Shown here piece by piece: positions 35,390 to 48,094 of a DNA stretch of 64,000 nucleotides. The stretch covers positions 228,284,537-228,348,536 of the forward strand of contig NC_134397.1 of NCBI RefSeq assembly GCF_050003625.1. Direction: 5' to 3'. A model generated the notes under the pieces. That model searched no databases and was not told where the DNA came from. It saw only the letters and a program-made list of their open reading frames with translations. Source of the stretch: Haematobia irritans. Its lineage: Eukaryota > Arthropoda > Insecta > Diptera > Muscidae. The position numbers were made by a program, and so were the translations under genes. How positions within the stretch are numbered: the first letter of the stretch is position 1; every line of letters begins with the position of its first letter.

Positions 35390-36044
35390 CACTGAAAAAA
35401 AAATTGTCGTGAGGTCAAAGATTTCATGTCTTTAAAATACGAATACAAATTTTGCTTAGCATAGAAGACGCATTTCTCTAAAATAAAGTTATATTCCTTG
35501 TCCAAAAGTCGATAAACTTTTCAATGAAGTCATATTGTCCTTATAATTAAGTGATTTGACTTAAAAAATGGTTATCTTAACATGAAAGAAAAAATGTTTG
35601 GGCTAAGGTCAACTTGACTTTAATAATTCAAAAAAATTCTTTAAATTTAATGAAATTGTCTTTAAATTTGTTGTCTTTTTGCATCTTGACTACAAAGCAA
35701 AAAATCGTTCAAATATAGGACATGTTTTTCAAAACTTTATTTTAAAGAAGTTTTTTACTTCAAACATAGCATAATTTCTACCGGAAGTCGAGTCCTAATT
35801 TGGAAAATAAAGTTGCCGTTAACTCGTTTTTAAAGGACTTTGATAGCATATGAAGAAAAAAGCTGAGAAAGCGAAAAATTAAAATTTGCTTCCTAGAAGC
35901 AAGTACACAAAACCTAAATTTAAAAGAGAATTGTGTCTTAAAAGTATCCTTACTTGTATTCTCCGCTTCTTTGGCTCGGAATCAATACCAAATTTTTTAA
36001 AGTAAAGACAAAATCTTTGGAACCGAGTATGCTTTTTTTCAGTG
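35390..36044. mobile_element. TA-flanked MITE, family CACTGAAAAAAA (655 bp)
   Basis: Starts CACTGAAAAAAAAATTGTCG and ends GCTTTTTTTCAGTG, with TA on both sides (35388-35389, 36045-36046). It interrupts an R153 end. It is the intact reference for the split copy at 4451-6649. Confidence 0.88.
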
Positions 36045-36099
36045 TACATAAGCTTCGGCCTGGCCGAACTTACGGCCGTATGTACTTGCTTTAGTTTTT

Positions 36100-37133
36100 A
36101 TACCCTGGGCCACACTGTGGAACAGGGTATTATAAGTTAGTGCATATGTTTGCAACACCCAGAAGGAGACGGGATAGACACATAGTGTCTTTGGCAAAAA
36201 TGCTCAGGGTGGGATCCTGAGTCGATATAGCCATGTCCGTCTGTCCGTGAACATATTTTTGTAATCAAAGTCTAGGTCGCAGTTTTAGTCCAATAGACTT
36301 CAAATTTGGCACAAGTATGTGTTTTGGCTCAGAAGAGAACCCTATTGATTTTGGAAGAAATCGATTCAGATTTAGATATAGCTCCCATATATGTATATCT
36401 TTCGCAAGATATGGACTTATATGGCCCCAGAAGCCAGAGTTTTACCCTAATTTGCAAGAAAAACAATTAGTACTATAGTCAAGTGTGCCAAATTTTATTG
36501 AAATCGGTTCAGATTTAGATATAGCTCCCATATATATCGTTCGCCCGATTTACACTCATATGACCACAGAGGCCAATTTTTTGCTCCGATTTAGTTGAAA
36601 TTTTGCACAGATAGTAGAATTAGCATTGTAGCTATGCGAGCCGAATTTGGTTGAAATCGGTTCAGATTTAGATATAGCTCCCATATATATGTTTTTCTGA
36701 TTTCGACAAAAATGGTCAAAATACCTACATTTTCCTGGTAAAATCGCCACTGCTTAGTCGAAAAGTTGTAAAAATGAGTCTAATTTTCCTAAACTTCTAA
36801 TACATATATATTGAGCGATAAATCATAAATAAACTTTTGCGAAGTTTTCTTAAAATTTCTACAGATTTAAATGTTTCCTATATTTTGTACTAGCATTGCG
36901 TTCCACCCTAGTGCATTAGCCGACTTAAATTTTGAGTCTATAGATTTTGTAGAAGTCTATCAAATTCTTCCAGATCGAGTGATATTTAAATTTATGTATT
37001 TGGGACAAACCTTTATATATAGCCCCCAACACATTTGACGGATGTGATATGGTATCGAAAATTTAGATCTACAAAGTGGTGCAGGGTATAATATAGTCGG
37101 CCCCGCCCGACTTTAGACTTTCCTTACTCGTTT
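36100..37133 (-). mobile_element. Second long dispersed repeat (CCCCGCCCGAC end)
   Basis: Runs from TATACCCTGGGCCACACTG to CCGCCCGACTTTAGACTT, TTACTCG. Internally, CAGATTTAGATATAGCTCCC recurs about every 150-180 bp (near 36365, 36515, 36665). The architecture parallels R153 but the sequence differs. No coding frame. Confidence 0.7.
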
Positions 37134-39531
37134 TTTTTTTTAATTTCTTCATTCAAATGAACTTTCAAGGTATAACTTCTAAAGCAATACAAACGATCCA
37201 AAAACGAAGTAGTTCTGTTATATGACAAGCCCATTTAAAATTCATTGGAGATGATGATAATTTAGAAAAATACTCCATCGTGGACCATCAATAGAAGGGT
37301 GATGGCTACCATTGCCAATTCATTTAATTTCCAGTTAATCTATTTTCTTTGCCTGTTAATCTCCTAACGGAACAAATTTATTGTACTTGTTAATTTTAGC
37401 CGTGATTTAAGAAGTAAATTATTCGATTTTGATCATTATACATTTGAACATTACAAAAAGTCAACCTCAACTATTTTAAACTAATCAATAGTAATAATTG
37501 ATTTCTATAGGGAGATAAGAAACTGATTAAATAATATATTCCTTTTAAATGAAAAATAACCAATAAAATTTTGTGATTAGAGATTTTTTTAATTACCAAC
37601 GCAGTTCTCCATATTTCATTGAAGTTTTCAATTAATTTTCAGTATTTATCGCAACACACGTACATCATTAGGTGAAACTTAACGTTAAGAATGAGAAAAG
37701 AGACAAGTTGAATAAATCTAAAAATACTTACAATTTTCTAGGCAGACGTTTTATGAATTTCAATTTCGGTACTCGTTCAAATATAATCCACAGTAAATGA
37801 TGACATAAAAATTTAATTTATCGCCGAGAGTATTATTTGCGTTTATATAACCGAATATTTGTTTACGACTAACACCGAAATAATTCTGGGAAAAAGAAAC
37901 AAAAATTCCAACTATAAAAAATATGACACAATTTGTTTTTTTGTTTGATTATTAAAACTCTTTCAAAAAAAATGCTAGATTTATTTTTTGAAATTTAATA
38001 CTAAGAGCACTATACTCAAATGAATACAAAATTGGATTATGGGGGAAGAACAATCAAAATATTTCAAACACGTTTCCACCTTCTTTTTAGGGGATAATTA
38101 TAAATTTCGACTCTTTACTTTAACAATTTAATAAAACAAAAGTCTAAGCGATTTGTATTCTTTTCAGACTGTTACACGAAACGAGGGAGGATCTTTCATG
38201 TTCGAATCTTTTTTTTTTTACTTTACAGACACTGGCGACGGGGGATAATGGTCTTATATTTAAAATTATAAACACGTTGTAAGACACATAAAAAGGCACA
38301 GATTAAACAATTCCCGAATGTTGATATAAGGCCAAGAAAAAAAAACAACTCAAACATTTATTATACAATAAAAAGGGAATACAGACTTTATGTTTGGGTT
38401 TCACTTGTAACTCCTAAGAGATATGAATATGTATTTTTTTTTTTTTGGTTAACAAATCTTTCTTTAGTAATTCTTCGCGGACGACAATAAACGAGGCACA
38501 CTTTTTGTTTTGTTTGTAATTTTGTTGAATACCGGAAAATGTATGACAAATCTTTTATTTACTTATACTTTGAATTGGATTAAGGCTAGGCGATATTTGT
38601 TTCATGCTGTTAACCCAGAATAAGGAGTGTCTTCATTCAAGTTGAATACTATCGTTATTTTCTTTTTGGACTGAAGATCACGTTTCTGTTTAGTGTGTTG
38701 CTTTCATTCTCTTAAAAAAAAAAAACAGAGTGATGATAAACTGTAAAGAAAACAAGAAAAAGAAAAGAATAAATAAATTATAAACAATTTGTATAGAGAT
38801 TAAAAATTCTGATAATAATTAGTAAGATGATCGTTGTGCTACGGTCATACTGAAGTTTTGATTTTTTTTTTATTAAAAACCCTAAGTGAGATATTTCTTG
38901 AAAGATGACTACTAAGTTAGATGTCTTTTTGTTTTGTATTTTGATGGGTTCATTGTCGTTTCTATACTCAACACAACCATAATCTGTTGACAGATTTTCT
39001 TTTTTTTGTTTGGAATGGATGGGTTTCAAATCTTCAATTGTTTATATCACAAAAGAACGAAGACATTATAAAGATGTGTTTATCATCTAGTGTCTTTAGT
39101 TTTTATGGTATGAGGAAGGGAAAGATTGAATAAATATTGCTAGATTATTTAGAGCTTAGAATTGGGATTTGGGCGATGCTTTTTAAGACGCTGGTTAAAT
39201 CATTGGGGGCAGTACATGTCATAATATTCTTTAGAGTTCATTCGTCTGTCAATGTATTTTTTGTTCGCAAGGCAGAGAGTGCAATACTTCCCATATCCTA
39301 ATAAAATTCAGTAAACTGGAAAGAAAATATTGTCGTAAGCACAGGGATTTCTAGTCCCTGTAACGTGGCTTGCTTAGCATAGAAAATTCTTTATTATTGC
39401 AGCATTTTTTGAATATTTAGAATATTCAAAAAACTCTGCATTTTGACACAAGAAAAGTCAGTTTCACAATCACCTTTTTATTCAACAAAAGTTGATGCCT
39501 ACCTAACATAGTTTTTAGGGAACGGAAATAT
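37134..39531. other. Unassigned AT-rich DNA
   Basis: Long A and T runs, no domain or terminal repeat seen. Ends at the TA target of the Himar1-like mariner. Confidence 0.5.
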
Positions 39532-39533
39532 TA

Positions 39534-40519
39534 ACAGGTTGGCTGATAAGTCCCCGGTCTGACACATAGATGGCGTCGCTAGTATTAAATGCATATTATT
39601 TTTATATAGTACCAACCTTATATAGTACCAACCTTCACAAAATGATTCTGAATGCCCGTAAAATGAAGTTGATCGAGATAGCAGAGGCCTTAAAGATATC
39701 AAAGGAATGTGTTGGTCATATCATTCATCAATATTTGGATATGCGGAAGCTCTGTGCAAAATGGGTGCCGCGCGAGCTCACATTTGACCAAAAACAACAA
39801 CGTGTTGATGATTCTGAGCGGTGTTTGCAGCTGTTAACTCGTAATACACCCGAGTTTTTCCGACGATATGTGACAATGGATGAAACATGGCTCCATCACT
39901 ACACTCCTGAGTCCAATCGACAGTCGGCTGAGTGGACAGCGACCGGTGAACCGTCTCCGAAGCGTGGAAAGACTCAAAAGTCCGCTGGCAAAGTAATGGC
40001 CTCTGTTTTTTGGAATGCGCATGGAATAATATTTATCGATTATCTTGAGAAGGGAAAAACCATCAACAGTGATTATTAATGGCGTTATTGGAGCGCTTGA
40101 AGGTCGAAATCGCAGCAAAACGGCCCCATATGAAGAATAACAAAGTGTTCTTCCACCAAGACAACGCACCGTGCCACAAGTCATTGAGAACGATGACAAA
40201 AATTCATGAATTGGGCTTCGAATTGGTTCCCCACCCACCGTATTCTCCAGATCTGTCCCCAACGCCTTTTTCTTGTTCTCAGACCTCAAAAGGATGCTCG
40301 CAGGGAAAAAATTTGGCTGCAATGAAGAGGTGAACGCCGAAACTGAGGCCTATTTTGAGGCAAAACCGAAGGAGTACTACCAAAATGGTATCAAAAAATT
40401 GGAAGGTCGTTATAATCGTTGTATCGCTCTTGAAGGGAACTATGTTGAATAATAAAAACGAATTTTGAGAAAAAAAATTGTTTTTCTTTGTTAGACCGGG
40501 GACTTATCAGCCAACCTGT
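39534..40519 (+). mobile_element. Himar1-like mariner, internally deleted
   Basis: The ends are ACAGGTTGGCTGATAAGTCC and its reverse complement, flanked by TA on both sides (39532-39533, 40520-40521). These match the irritans-subfamily ends as I remember them for Himar1. The 986 bp is about 300 bp short of a full element. The loss removes the transposase N-terminus, including the DNA-binding region. Directly before the residual coding sequence, a 16-bp unit starting TTATATAGTACC is duplicated in tandem (39602-39633), possibly a repair scar. Confidence 0.92.
39642..40452 (+). pseudogene. Mariner transposase remnant (Himar1-like)
   Basis: The readable protein begins at MILNARKMKL, about a quarter into the family protein, and runs to the normal end GNYVE. 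All three catalytic Asp contexts survive: MDETW, HQDNAPCH and YSPDL, the DD34D pattern of mariners. A one-base deletion near 40077 (DY then stop, resuming at MALLERL) and another frame change near 40260 break the frame. The N-terminal helix-turn-helix region is gone. The few substitutions seen against remembered Himar1 include Arg to Cys in KISKECVGH. It cannot encode an active enzyme, but its intact ends could be mobilised in trans. Confidence 0.9.
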
Positions 40520-41215
40520 TAACTACTGACTAAACATGAATTAGGAATTAATTCGAATCTACGACATACATGTTTGCCATAGTTTTCACTTAATTGCTCT
40601 GCATCGTCTTGGTAAAGCACCAATTTATTTTATCTTACGTTTTCACGTTAGTATCTGGAAGGAAGAGTCCTCCTACTTTTCATCCTTCCCGTGCCCACTT
40701 AGTTAATGATTTTACTTTATTGTAGAAAATTTCATTAGTAAATTTTCATTGCCAATATCTTTTCTGTATCAAGTTTTGGAAGATTCTTGACATAAAACTG
40801 GCAACATTAATTCAACTGTTCGTAGATATTGTCTTTGTTACAAGCGGGTAAATTGTGAACATAATAAACTTTTCTCATGAGTGATACAGAATTCAAACAA
40901 ATATTTTGGTATTTGTTTAATTACTTTTTACTGAAATTGTGATGAGCTGTTTTTAATTTGTTGTTGTTATTTTTGGACCAGTGAGACTACGAGTTGTACG
41001 AGTATGTAACTTAGACAATTGACTAACTATGCATTCCAATGTAATATCATAGGTTTTGAAACATCTGTTATCAGTGAGTGCAACTTGAATCTGTGAGCTT
41101 AATTTAGGGATCACATAGCCGAATCCGATCTAATTTTGCTCTTTCTTGTTTATCAATAAACGCTCCTTGATTCGGAACTACAACAACGTGTGTGACACTA
41201 CTTTGAACAGAAAAA

Positions 41216-42240
41216 CAGGGATGGAAAATACAATTTTTAAGAAAGTACAAAAAGGGTATTTACTTAAGCGAAAAAGTACTTTTCACTAAATTTCAACAAA
41301 ACTTCCATTGGAACATTATTGTCAAGAGATCCGTTAGACTGAATTTTAAAGAAAATAAAATTTCGTTTATCAACTCCTCAATTTTAAATATTTTTTTTTT
41401 TAGTTTTATATCCGCTTACAAGGACTACCGTAGTATTGTAATCACGGTTGCCACAGTTGTACTTTATGGTACTTCATAAATTTTCTGTAGATAAATAAAA
41501 ATAAAATTTTGACAAAATATTCTATAAAGTAAAATTTTGACAAAATTTCCTATAGAAATAAAATTTTGACAAAATTTTTTATAGAAATAAAATTTTGAGA
41601 ACATTTTCAATAGAAATACAATTTTGAGAAAATTTTCTATAAAAATAAAATTTTGAGAAAATTTTCTATAGAAATAAAATTTTGAGAAAATTTTTATAGA
41701 AATAAAAGTTTGAGAAAATTTTTATAGAAATAAAAGTTTGACAAAATATTTTATAGAAATAAAATTTTAACAAAATTTGGAAATAAAATTTTTGCAAAAT
41801 TTTCTATAGAAATAAAATATTGGTAGATTTTTTTGTCTCAAGTTTCGACCGTGACTAATGGTTCGCATTGCTTTAGTACGATCGATAACTTCTCATCTAG
41901 AAAGTGTTCGTGGGGAAGCGTAAACGCGTGTTATTTTCGGATAAAACATTCTTGAAATTCAATAAAATCGTGTTTTTGACTATGGCTTTTACAAAATCGA
42001 GATTATCATCCCGCATGAATTTGTCTGTTTTGCAAAATTTGTATAAGACTATTAGCAAATAAGTTTAAAGACTTTCTCAAAATATTAAAATATTTTGTCA
42101 AAACTATTGTATCATAAATCTGAAATCGGCTCAAAAATGTCTACACAAAAGGTACGAAATCATTCGCGGGGGTACTACGGTACTGACCAAGGTGAACAAG
42201 TATTGAAAAAAGTACTATAGTACTGCATTTTCCATCCCTG
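41216..42240. mobile_element. hAT-like nonautonomous element (1,025 bp)
   Basis: Left end CAGGGATGGAAAATAC and right end (reverse complement) CAGGGATGGAAAATGC. The CAGGGATGG start and ~16-bp ends fit hAT-type elements. The 8 bp outside each end do not match (CAGAAAAA and CTGTGAGA), so the duplication is lost or the class is uncertain. It encodes no transposase. Confidence 0.65.
41490..41825 (-). repeat. 29-bp minisatellite, inverted relative to 34869
   Basis: Units of roughly AAATTTTCTATAGAAATAAAATTTTGACA repeat about 11 times with variation (GACA or GAGA). It sits inside the hAT-like element at 41216-42240. Confidence 0.85.
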
Positions 42241-43560
42241 CTGTGAGATGCTTTGAATCTATGACCCTTTGTATGCAAGGTGGACAAGGGCGGGTTCGAA
42301 CTAATTTAGCACTTATTTGTTTATAATAAATATTAATAGACCCATATTATATAAAAATATCTTTATATTTACCAGATAACCTTCACATGATACCATTTTG
42401 AAAATGTCTAATTTCTAACCAGCGACATACCCTACATTTATTATGTTGAATTTGCTAAAGACCCTGTAATAACGAATTACGGTATTGCCTTTGTTGTTTT
42501 CCGCTTCACCTTTAATTCCAAATAAAAGTTTACATTTATTTACTTTTACTATTCGCCTTCACATTTATTATCCAATTTTTAGCCAATTTGCCATAATATA
42601 TTTGATATCAAATGGTATTTTCGCTCTATATTTAACGCCCACCTTTTTAGGTAGAAATCGATTATGTTCCGTTGACTATCATTATACATCTGATGGAGTT
42701 TTTCTATTATTTTTCAAACATTTTGACCTGATTCAAGGTAAAAATTGCGTTATAACAGAGGGGGGTTAACAACTAACAACAACAAGTACAAACTCCTAAA
42801 TGAGAAAAACACTTTGCAGCTTTGGACCTTCTTTGCATTTCTTTTGTTTTGTATTTGCTTGGGGTAGAGCGTCACCACCGTCAATAGTAAGCAAAAGCGA
42901 AAATCTAAAGCAAGCCTTTGTATGTTGGGTCCATACTTCTTCTTACCATTTGGTTTATCTGGGTTTATTTTACTCTGGCTTCCAGCATATTGGCCATATT
43001 CTTTTTTGGTTTTACAGCCATTTTTTAAATGAGGTCAATTGCATGCGCCGTGCCGCACATAATCCTAAAAACGTCAACGCCATTCTCTAACCCACAGTCC
43101 ATGCGGATAACATGCGGGCCAATCATCATTTCACCGATAAGGAGAAAACGTACCAAAAAAGGTTTTCTCATTTTTGTGTGCATTTTTATAGGCCAACACA
43201 CTTTGGCAGAGAAAGAGCAAAATACTCCATAAAGGGGGCCAGAGGAGAAAGAAAACCACCACCAACATCTTCGATACCTGATGTCTTTGGCAATGAATGT
43301 TGCTTACAATGATGATGATGAAGAGGAGAATGATGTTGTTGCCATTATGGCTGATTGTGTTGTGGATTTTTTTATGTAGTAGGTGGTAGTGATGCTGATG
43401 CACTATGGGTTCGTAACAAAGATATAAATATTTATCATCTAGTTTTTATTAATAACATTTTGTTCGTAGTGCTAGATCATAAGGACCTTTTAAAAAACCG
43501 ATATTTATTTAACATTTTTTTCGAAATCAAAATTGTCTTGTACATACATAAACCAATTTG
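42241..43560. other. Unassigned, somewhat GC-richer DNA
   Basis: Several short overlapping frames (42485-42769, 42800-43090, 43029-43312) on both strands, none with a known domain, and a GATGATGATGAAGAGGAG simple run near 43310. Could be intronic. Confidence 0.45.
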
Positions 43561-43566
43561 AATATA

Positions 43567-43727
43567 CAGAAAACACCCTATCGTATTCAATCACTAAATT
43601 ATTTGATCCAATTGCTTATTTGAAATTGCTTCAATCTCAAAAATTACAACATCAATCAGAGGAATTAATTAAATAATATGTAATTCAATTAAAATTTTAA
43701 TAGATTTTTTTAATCAGTTTTTTTAGT
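43567..43727. repeat. AT-rich MITE fragment
   Basis: Begins near CAGAAAACACCC and contains ATTCAATCACTAAATTATTT and AATTCAATTAAAATTTTAAT, similar to the 9863 element. Confidence 0.5.
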
Positions 43728-43781
43728 AATACGGAATTGACAGAAAATGGCGCAATTCGAGAAATTCCCATCGGACAATAG

Positions 43782-44129
43782 GTTAGGTTAGGTTATGTGA
43801 CAGCCCGATGTATCAGGCTCACTTAGACTATTCAGTCCATTGTGATACCACAGTGGTGAACTTCTCTCTTATCACTGAGTGCTGTCCGATTCCATGTTAA
43901 GCTCAATGACAAGGGACCTCCTTTTTATAGCCGAGTCCGAACGGCGTTCCACATTGCAGTGAAACCACTTAGAGAAGCTTTGAAACCCTCAGAAATATCA
44001 CCAGCATTACTGAGGTGGGATAATCCACCGCTGAAAAACTTTTTTGGTGTTCGGTCATAGCAGGAATCTAACCCACGACCTTGTGTATGCAAGGCGGGCA
44101 TGCTAACCATTGCACCACGGTGGCCCCCG
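43782..44129 (-). mobile_element. tRNA-derived SINE with TAACC-type tail
   Basis: On the minus strand it begins GGGGGCCACCGTGGTGCAATGG with an A-box-like segment and then GGGTTAGATTCC at the B-box position, a degraded match. The anticodon-loop position reads TTGCATA. A body of about 270 bp follows, ending in TAACCTAACCTAACC at 43782. CGGACAATA and CGGACTATA at the two borders may be an aged target duplication. It encodes no protein and would depend on a LINE. Confidence 0.78.
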
Positions 44130-44234
44130 GACTATACTGCGCGAAGTTTAAATAAGACAGTTTTTGGCTTTCAATATGCACACAGGGTGATTTTGTAGCA
44201 CATTTTGCAAAACTCGTAAAAACTTATCCTTAAA

Positions 44235-45190
44235 AAAGAGGAAACCCACCATGAAAAAAATTTTGGGTAATTTTAGAAAATTTTTATTATTTATAGAAAA
44301 TTTTAACTAAATAGTATTACAAACGCTGGTATCACGCCCATATCACAAAAATAAGTAAATATTTTTTTTGACAAATTCAAGAAATTTTGTTAGACATAAT
44401 TAATTTTTTTTCACTTCACTCAAAAAAAGTGAACTCTCTATTTCACTAAAGCCAATTTAACTTTATTTTAGTTCATGGAATTATTATGTTTGGAGAAAGT
44501 TTCCTTTACTCTAATAATTTTTTGTTTGCGTTAGTTAAATTAACTAAAACCGAGGAAAAAACTAAACTCAAATGAAGCATAATGATTAACTAAATTCGTA
44601 CCTTCCACAAAATAGTTCAGAATTTCTTTGAATTTGTAAATTTTACCAAAAATGCGTCCATCATGAACTTCGTATATCACTAAAGAGATTCTTGCAATTT
44701 TGAACTCCAAGTTTTTCCTTCAAACTACAAAATTTTTTAACAAGTGAAAAACTTAGTTATGTCTAATAAATTTTCTTGAATTTGTCGAAAAATATTTACT
44801 TATTTTGATGACATCGGCGTGATGCCAACGTTTGTAATACTGTTTAGTTAAAACTTTCTAAAAATATTAAAATTTTTCTAAAATTAACCGAAACGTTTCT
44901 TCCTGGTGGGTTCACTGTATTTTCAGTGTTGTTAAAGAAAATTTTGGACTTTTTTGGACTTGGAAAAAATTGGAGTTCAGAATTGCAAGAATATCTTTAG
45001 TATCATACGAAGTTCAAGATAGGCGCATTTGTAGTAAACTAACTATTTTGTGAGAAGTATGCATATAGTAGATCTTTTTGCTTCATTTGTGTATCATTTG
45101 CCCCCGTTTTTTAGTTCATTTAACTAACGTACCCAAAAAATTATTAGAGTAAAAGAAACTTTCTCCAAACATAATAATTCATTGAAGTGA
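44235..45190 (-). mobile_element. TTCACTAAAG MITE split by a copy of its own family
   Basis: The right-end half in reverse orientation lies at 44235-44416 and the remainder at 44929-45190. Removing 44417-44928 restores the TTTTTCACTTGTTAAAG order seen in other copies. The left terminus is lost. Confidence 0.8.
44417..44928 (+). mobile_element. TTCACTAAAG MITE, inserted into the same family
   Basis: Starts CACTCAAAAAAAGTGAACTC and ends TTCACTGTATTTTCAGTG, opposite in orientation to the copy it interrupts. TT, not TA, is repeated at the borders. Confidence 0.82.
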
Positions 45191-45544
45191 ACTAAATGCC
45201 CATGTTCGCAAATCCACTTATATATGAATGTGAATAAATTCCACGATTTTGGTTTCCTATAATTCACATTCACCGGAATTTTCGTGAAATCAATTCATAT
45301 TTAATTTAAAACAAAAAAGTAGTAACTTAAAATAAATCTATTGATTCGACTTAACTTGATTTCCGCCTTAGTGAATTTTTAGGTAATTTATGCAACCCAG
45401 CTGGTTACAGAAAAGTTGAAAAAAAAGCGTGGAATTTAAGACACCAAATTTCAAGGTTCGTGGATTTGACGTGAATAGTGGAAGTGGAATTGAAGTGGAT
45501 ATCCGAACATTGGTGAATGTTAAATAGTCTTTCGTGAAATAGAG

Positions 45545-45760
45545 TGTATGGAAGACGGGTTAAAGAAGTCTACTTAAACTTTTTCCAAAGGACACGTCCT
45601 GGGACAACTTAGTAGGACTAACCCATAGACAGATCCCCCTGAACCCGTTTAGAACAAGGACATTTGAGCATCCGAATCGTATCAGAAAAGAAAAAATTTT
45701 AGAATATGTTGAACAATCGATTATTGTGATAATGTGAAGATCCAATAAGGTTTTAATAAT
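45545..45760 (-). repeat. Fragment of the 926 MITE
   Basis: AAGGACACGTCCTGGGACAA, AGGACTAACCCATAGACAG and GTTGAACAATCGATTATTGTG correspond in reverse to 1080-1260. Confidence 0.6.
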
Positions 45761-45769
45761 AGGAGAGTA

Positions 45770-46256
45770 CACTCAAAAACAAATTTACTTGGATTCAAAG
45801 ATTATGACCTTCCCTTAGGATTTTCCTATTTATTCTGAAAGATGCGGCTTCTTTAAAATAAAGATTTTTTTGTGACTAATCGGCTTTAAATCTAGGACAA
45901 ATAAAATTAAAATTTGGTTATAGATCTCATTTATCAAATTTTCATTCCCTTTTCGCATTATATTAATAATTCACGTACAAACAAATGCCAGTTTATAAAT
46001 CCAAATTATAACGGATACTTCAAAGTAAAACTGTTTGCTTAATTCCATAAAAAACTTTAAGCCAAAGATACTAACTCCTTTAAATAAGTCTTAGTCTATA
46101 TTCAATATTTCAGTTAATTTAAGGACGATTTCTCTAAATCAAAAATGAGTTTCTTTACATTAAACAAAATTTGCCTTAATTTAAAGACAAGAAAAATTGA
46201 GGCAAAGATTATAAAGTTTATTTTAATTAAAATTTCATTATTTTAAAGAAGTTAGT
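45770..46256. mobile_element. MITE related to 3028, right end lost
   Basis: Starts CACTCAAAAACAAATTTACT after TA and runs through ATTATAACGGATACTTCAAA, as in 3028-3637 reversed. The right terminus is absent. Confidence 0.7.
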
Positions 46257-46332
46257 CCGTAGCAGTTTGCACCAATCTCTCGTATGGTTATTTCGAAAAA
46301 CTCAAATGGGAAGTTCTAACACATCCACTCTA

Positions 46333-46830
46333 CACTCAAAAAAAAGTGAACTCACTATTTCACTAAAGCCAATTTAACTATATTTTAGTTCATGAAATTA
46401 TTATATTTGGAGAAAGTTTCATTTACTCTAATAATTTTTTGCGTACGTTAGTTAAATGAACTAAAAGATGGGAAAAAATATACACAAGTTAAGGATAGAG
46501 ATTTACTTGTAATGAAATAGTTCATTATTTCTTCAAATTTGTAAATTTTACTACAAAAGCGTCCATCATGAACTTCGTATGTCACTAAAGGCATTCTTGC
46601 AAGGAAAAAATTTTTCCTTCAAACTACAAAATTTTCTTTAAAAAGTGAAAAAAATTATTTATGTCTAATAAATTTTCTTGAATTTGTCGAAAAATTTTTA
46701 CTAATTTTTGTGATATCGGCGCGATGCCAGTGTTTGTAATACTGTTTAGATAAAAATTTCTAAAAATATTCAAAATTTTCTACAATTAATAAAAAGTTTT
46801 CTTCCTGGTGAGTTCACTGTGTTTTCAGTG
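46333..46830. mobile_element. TTCACTAAAG MITE (498 bp)
   Basis: Starts CACTCAAAAAAAAGTGAAC, ends TTCACTGTGTTTTCAGTG, with TA on both sides. Confidence 0.87.
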
Positions 46831-48094
46831 TATAGACCAGGCATTGCTCCATTTGATTAATTAGTTCCAATTTTAATTGAAAAAAGTTTGAATTTGGATT
46901 ATTGATATCAAGAAAATACTTTTTAAGAAACTGCGATTTCAGTATAGAAGCTGTGATTTAAGGGGGCGAACTACTAAGAAAAGGCACTTCCTACTACTTA
47001 ATTTTCTTAATTATTATTTATTAATTAATTGTTCAAAAATAGACATTTTGAAAATTTATATTTTCCCCCCACTGTTTATTCCACCCTCCATTAATAATTT
47101 ATTGCTAATGGAGTATGTGTTTACAAAATGTTATTTTCAAAATTATTTTCATAGAAAAATGCTTACAACCATACCAAGAGGAGACGGACAAAAATAACCC
47201 TCATTTTCCTTATGGCAAATCTTAATTTGACGATTTTCCTCTTATTCAAAGACGAAAAGTGTTTCGCTATTCGCCCTCCACCTTTAGTTGCAAAATCCAT
47301 GTGTCATAGGGTGTATAGGAGCCAAGTCAATGATTTTCACCTAAAAGTGTATTTATCGTATGGTCTTATCTTATGTGGAAGTATGGATGATTGGCGATTT
47401 GTTGGTTATTATGAACAGATATTTAGTATCTTTACCTTTTCCACAAAAGGAAAAACCTTTCACTTTATAGTGTGATTTCCTATGGCATTACATATTATAC
47501 GGAGAGAAAAAAACTAAATTTTTAGGCCATGGGGAAAATTTGGTGTTGGAGTTTAAGATTTTCTTGGCACCGAAAGTGAATTTATAAGGTATGGATTTTC
47601 TTTTCATTGACAGCAAGAGTAAGAGTATTTGTCATGTCTGTTTGGGGTCATATGAGGCGTTTAATATTGTTAAGGGTTTTAGATTTTATACAAGTTTCAA
47701 TACTCTAATTGTAAATTATTGTTGTAGCACGAAATATTAGGATGTTATGGAAATAAAATGTCGATATTGAAATTAAGTATAGGTTTTCGGATTGTAATCG
47801 AAATCATAAGTATTCTACGGAAAATGCTTACATTAAATGCTTTAATAGCTGAAATTGGTATAAGATATTCTTTGGGACCCACATACATTGTGCGAGACAT
47901 AGTTGATATCGCTCCAATTGTTATTGCCATTTTTGTCACGCCTTTTCTAACGCATGGAAATATCAATTTCTGACTATATAAAGTAAAGGATACATATCAA
48001 GTTGAAATTTCAGAACGATCTGTAGATGTCCGTCAGTCTGTCCGTTGTAATTGCTCGAATGGCAATTTCGTAATGAAATTAAGAACAGATTAAT
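46831..48094. other. Unassigned DNA between MITEs
   Basis: No domain or terminal repeat recognised; short frames at 47212 and 47758 look incidental. Confidence 0.45.

Larger units (their letters stand above)
34660..36090 (-). mobile_element. R153-family fragment carrying a 29-bp minisatellite and a MITE
   Basis: The left part has CATCCGATCCGGTTGAAATTT and CCATATAAACCGATC units. The right part has the family end, split by a MITE at 35390-36044 and then finishing with TTCGGCCTGGCCGAA at 36055. The middle is replaced by a 29-bp array at 34869-35216. Confidence 0.7.

Noticed and set aside
40079..40333. Separate small gene after the first mariner frame
   Set aside because: It is the same transposase continued after a one-base deletion.
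42485..43403. Cluster of overlapping frames on both strands
   Set aside because: No domains, conflicting frames and no splice-consistent structure that I can support.
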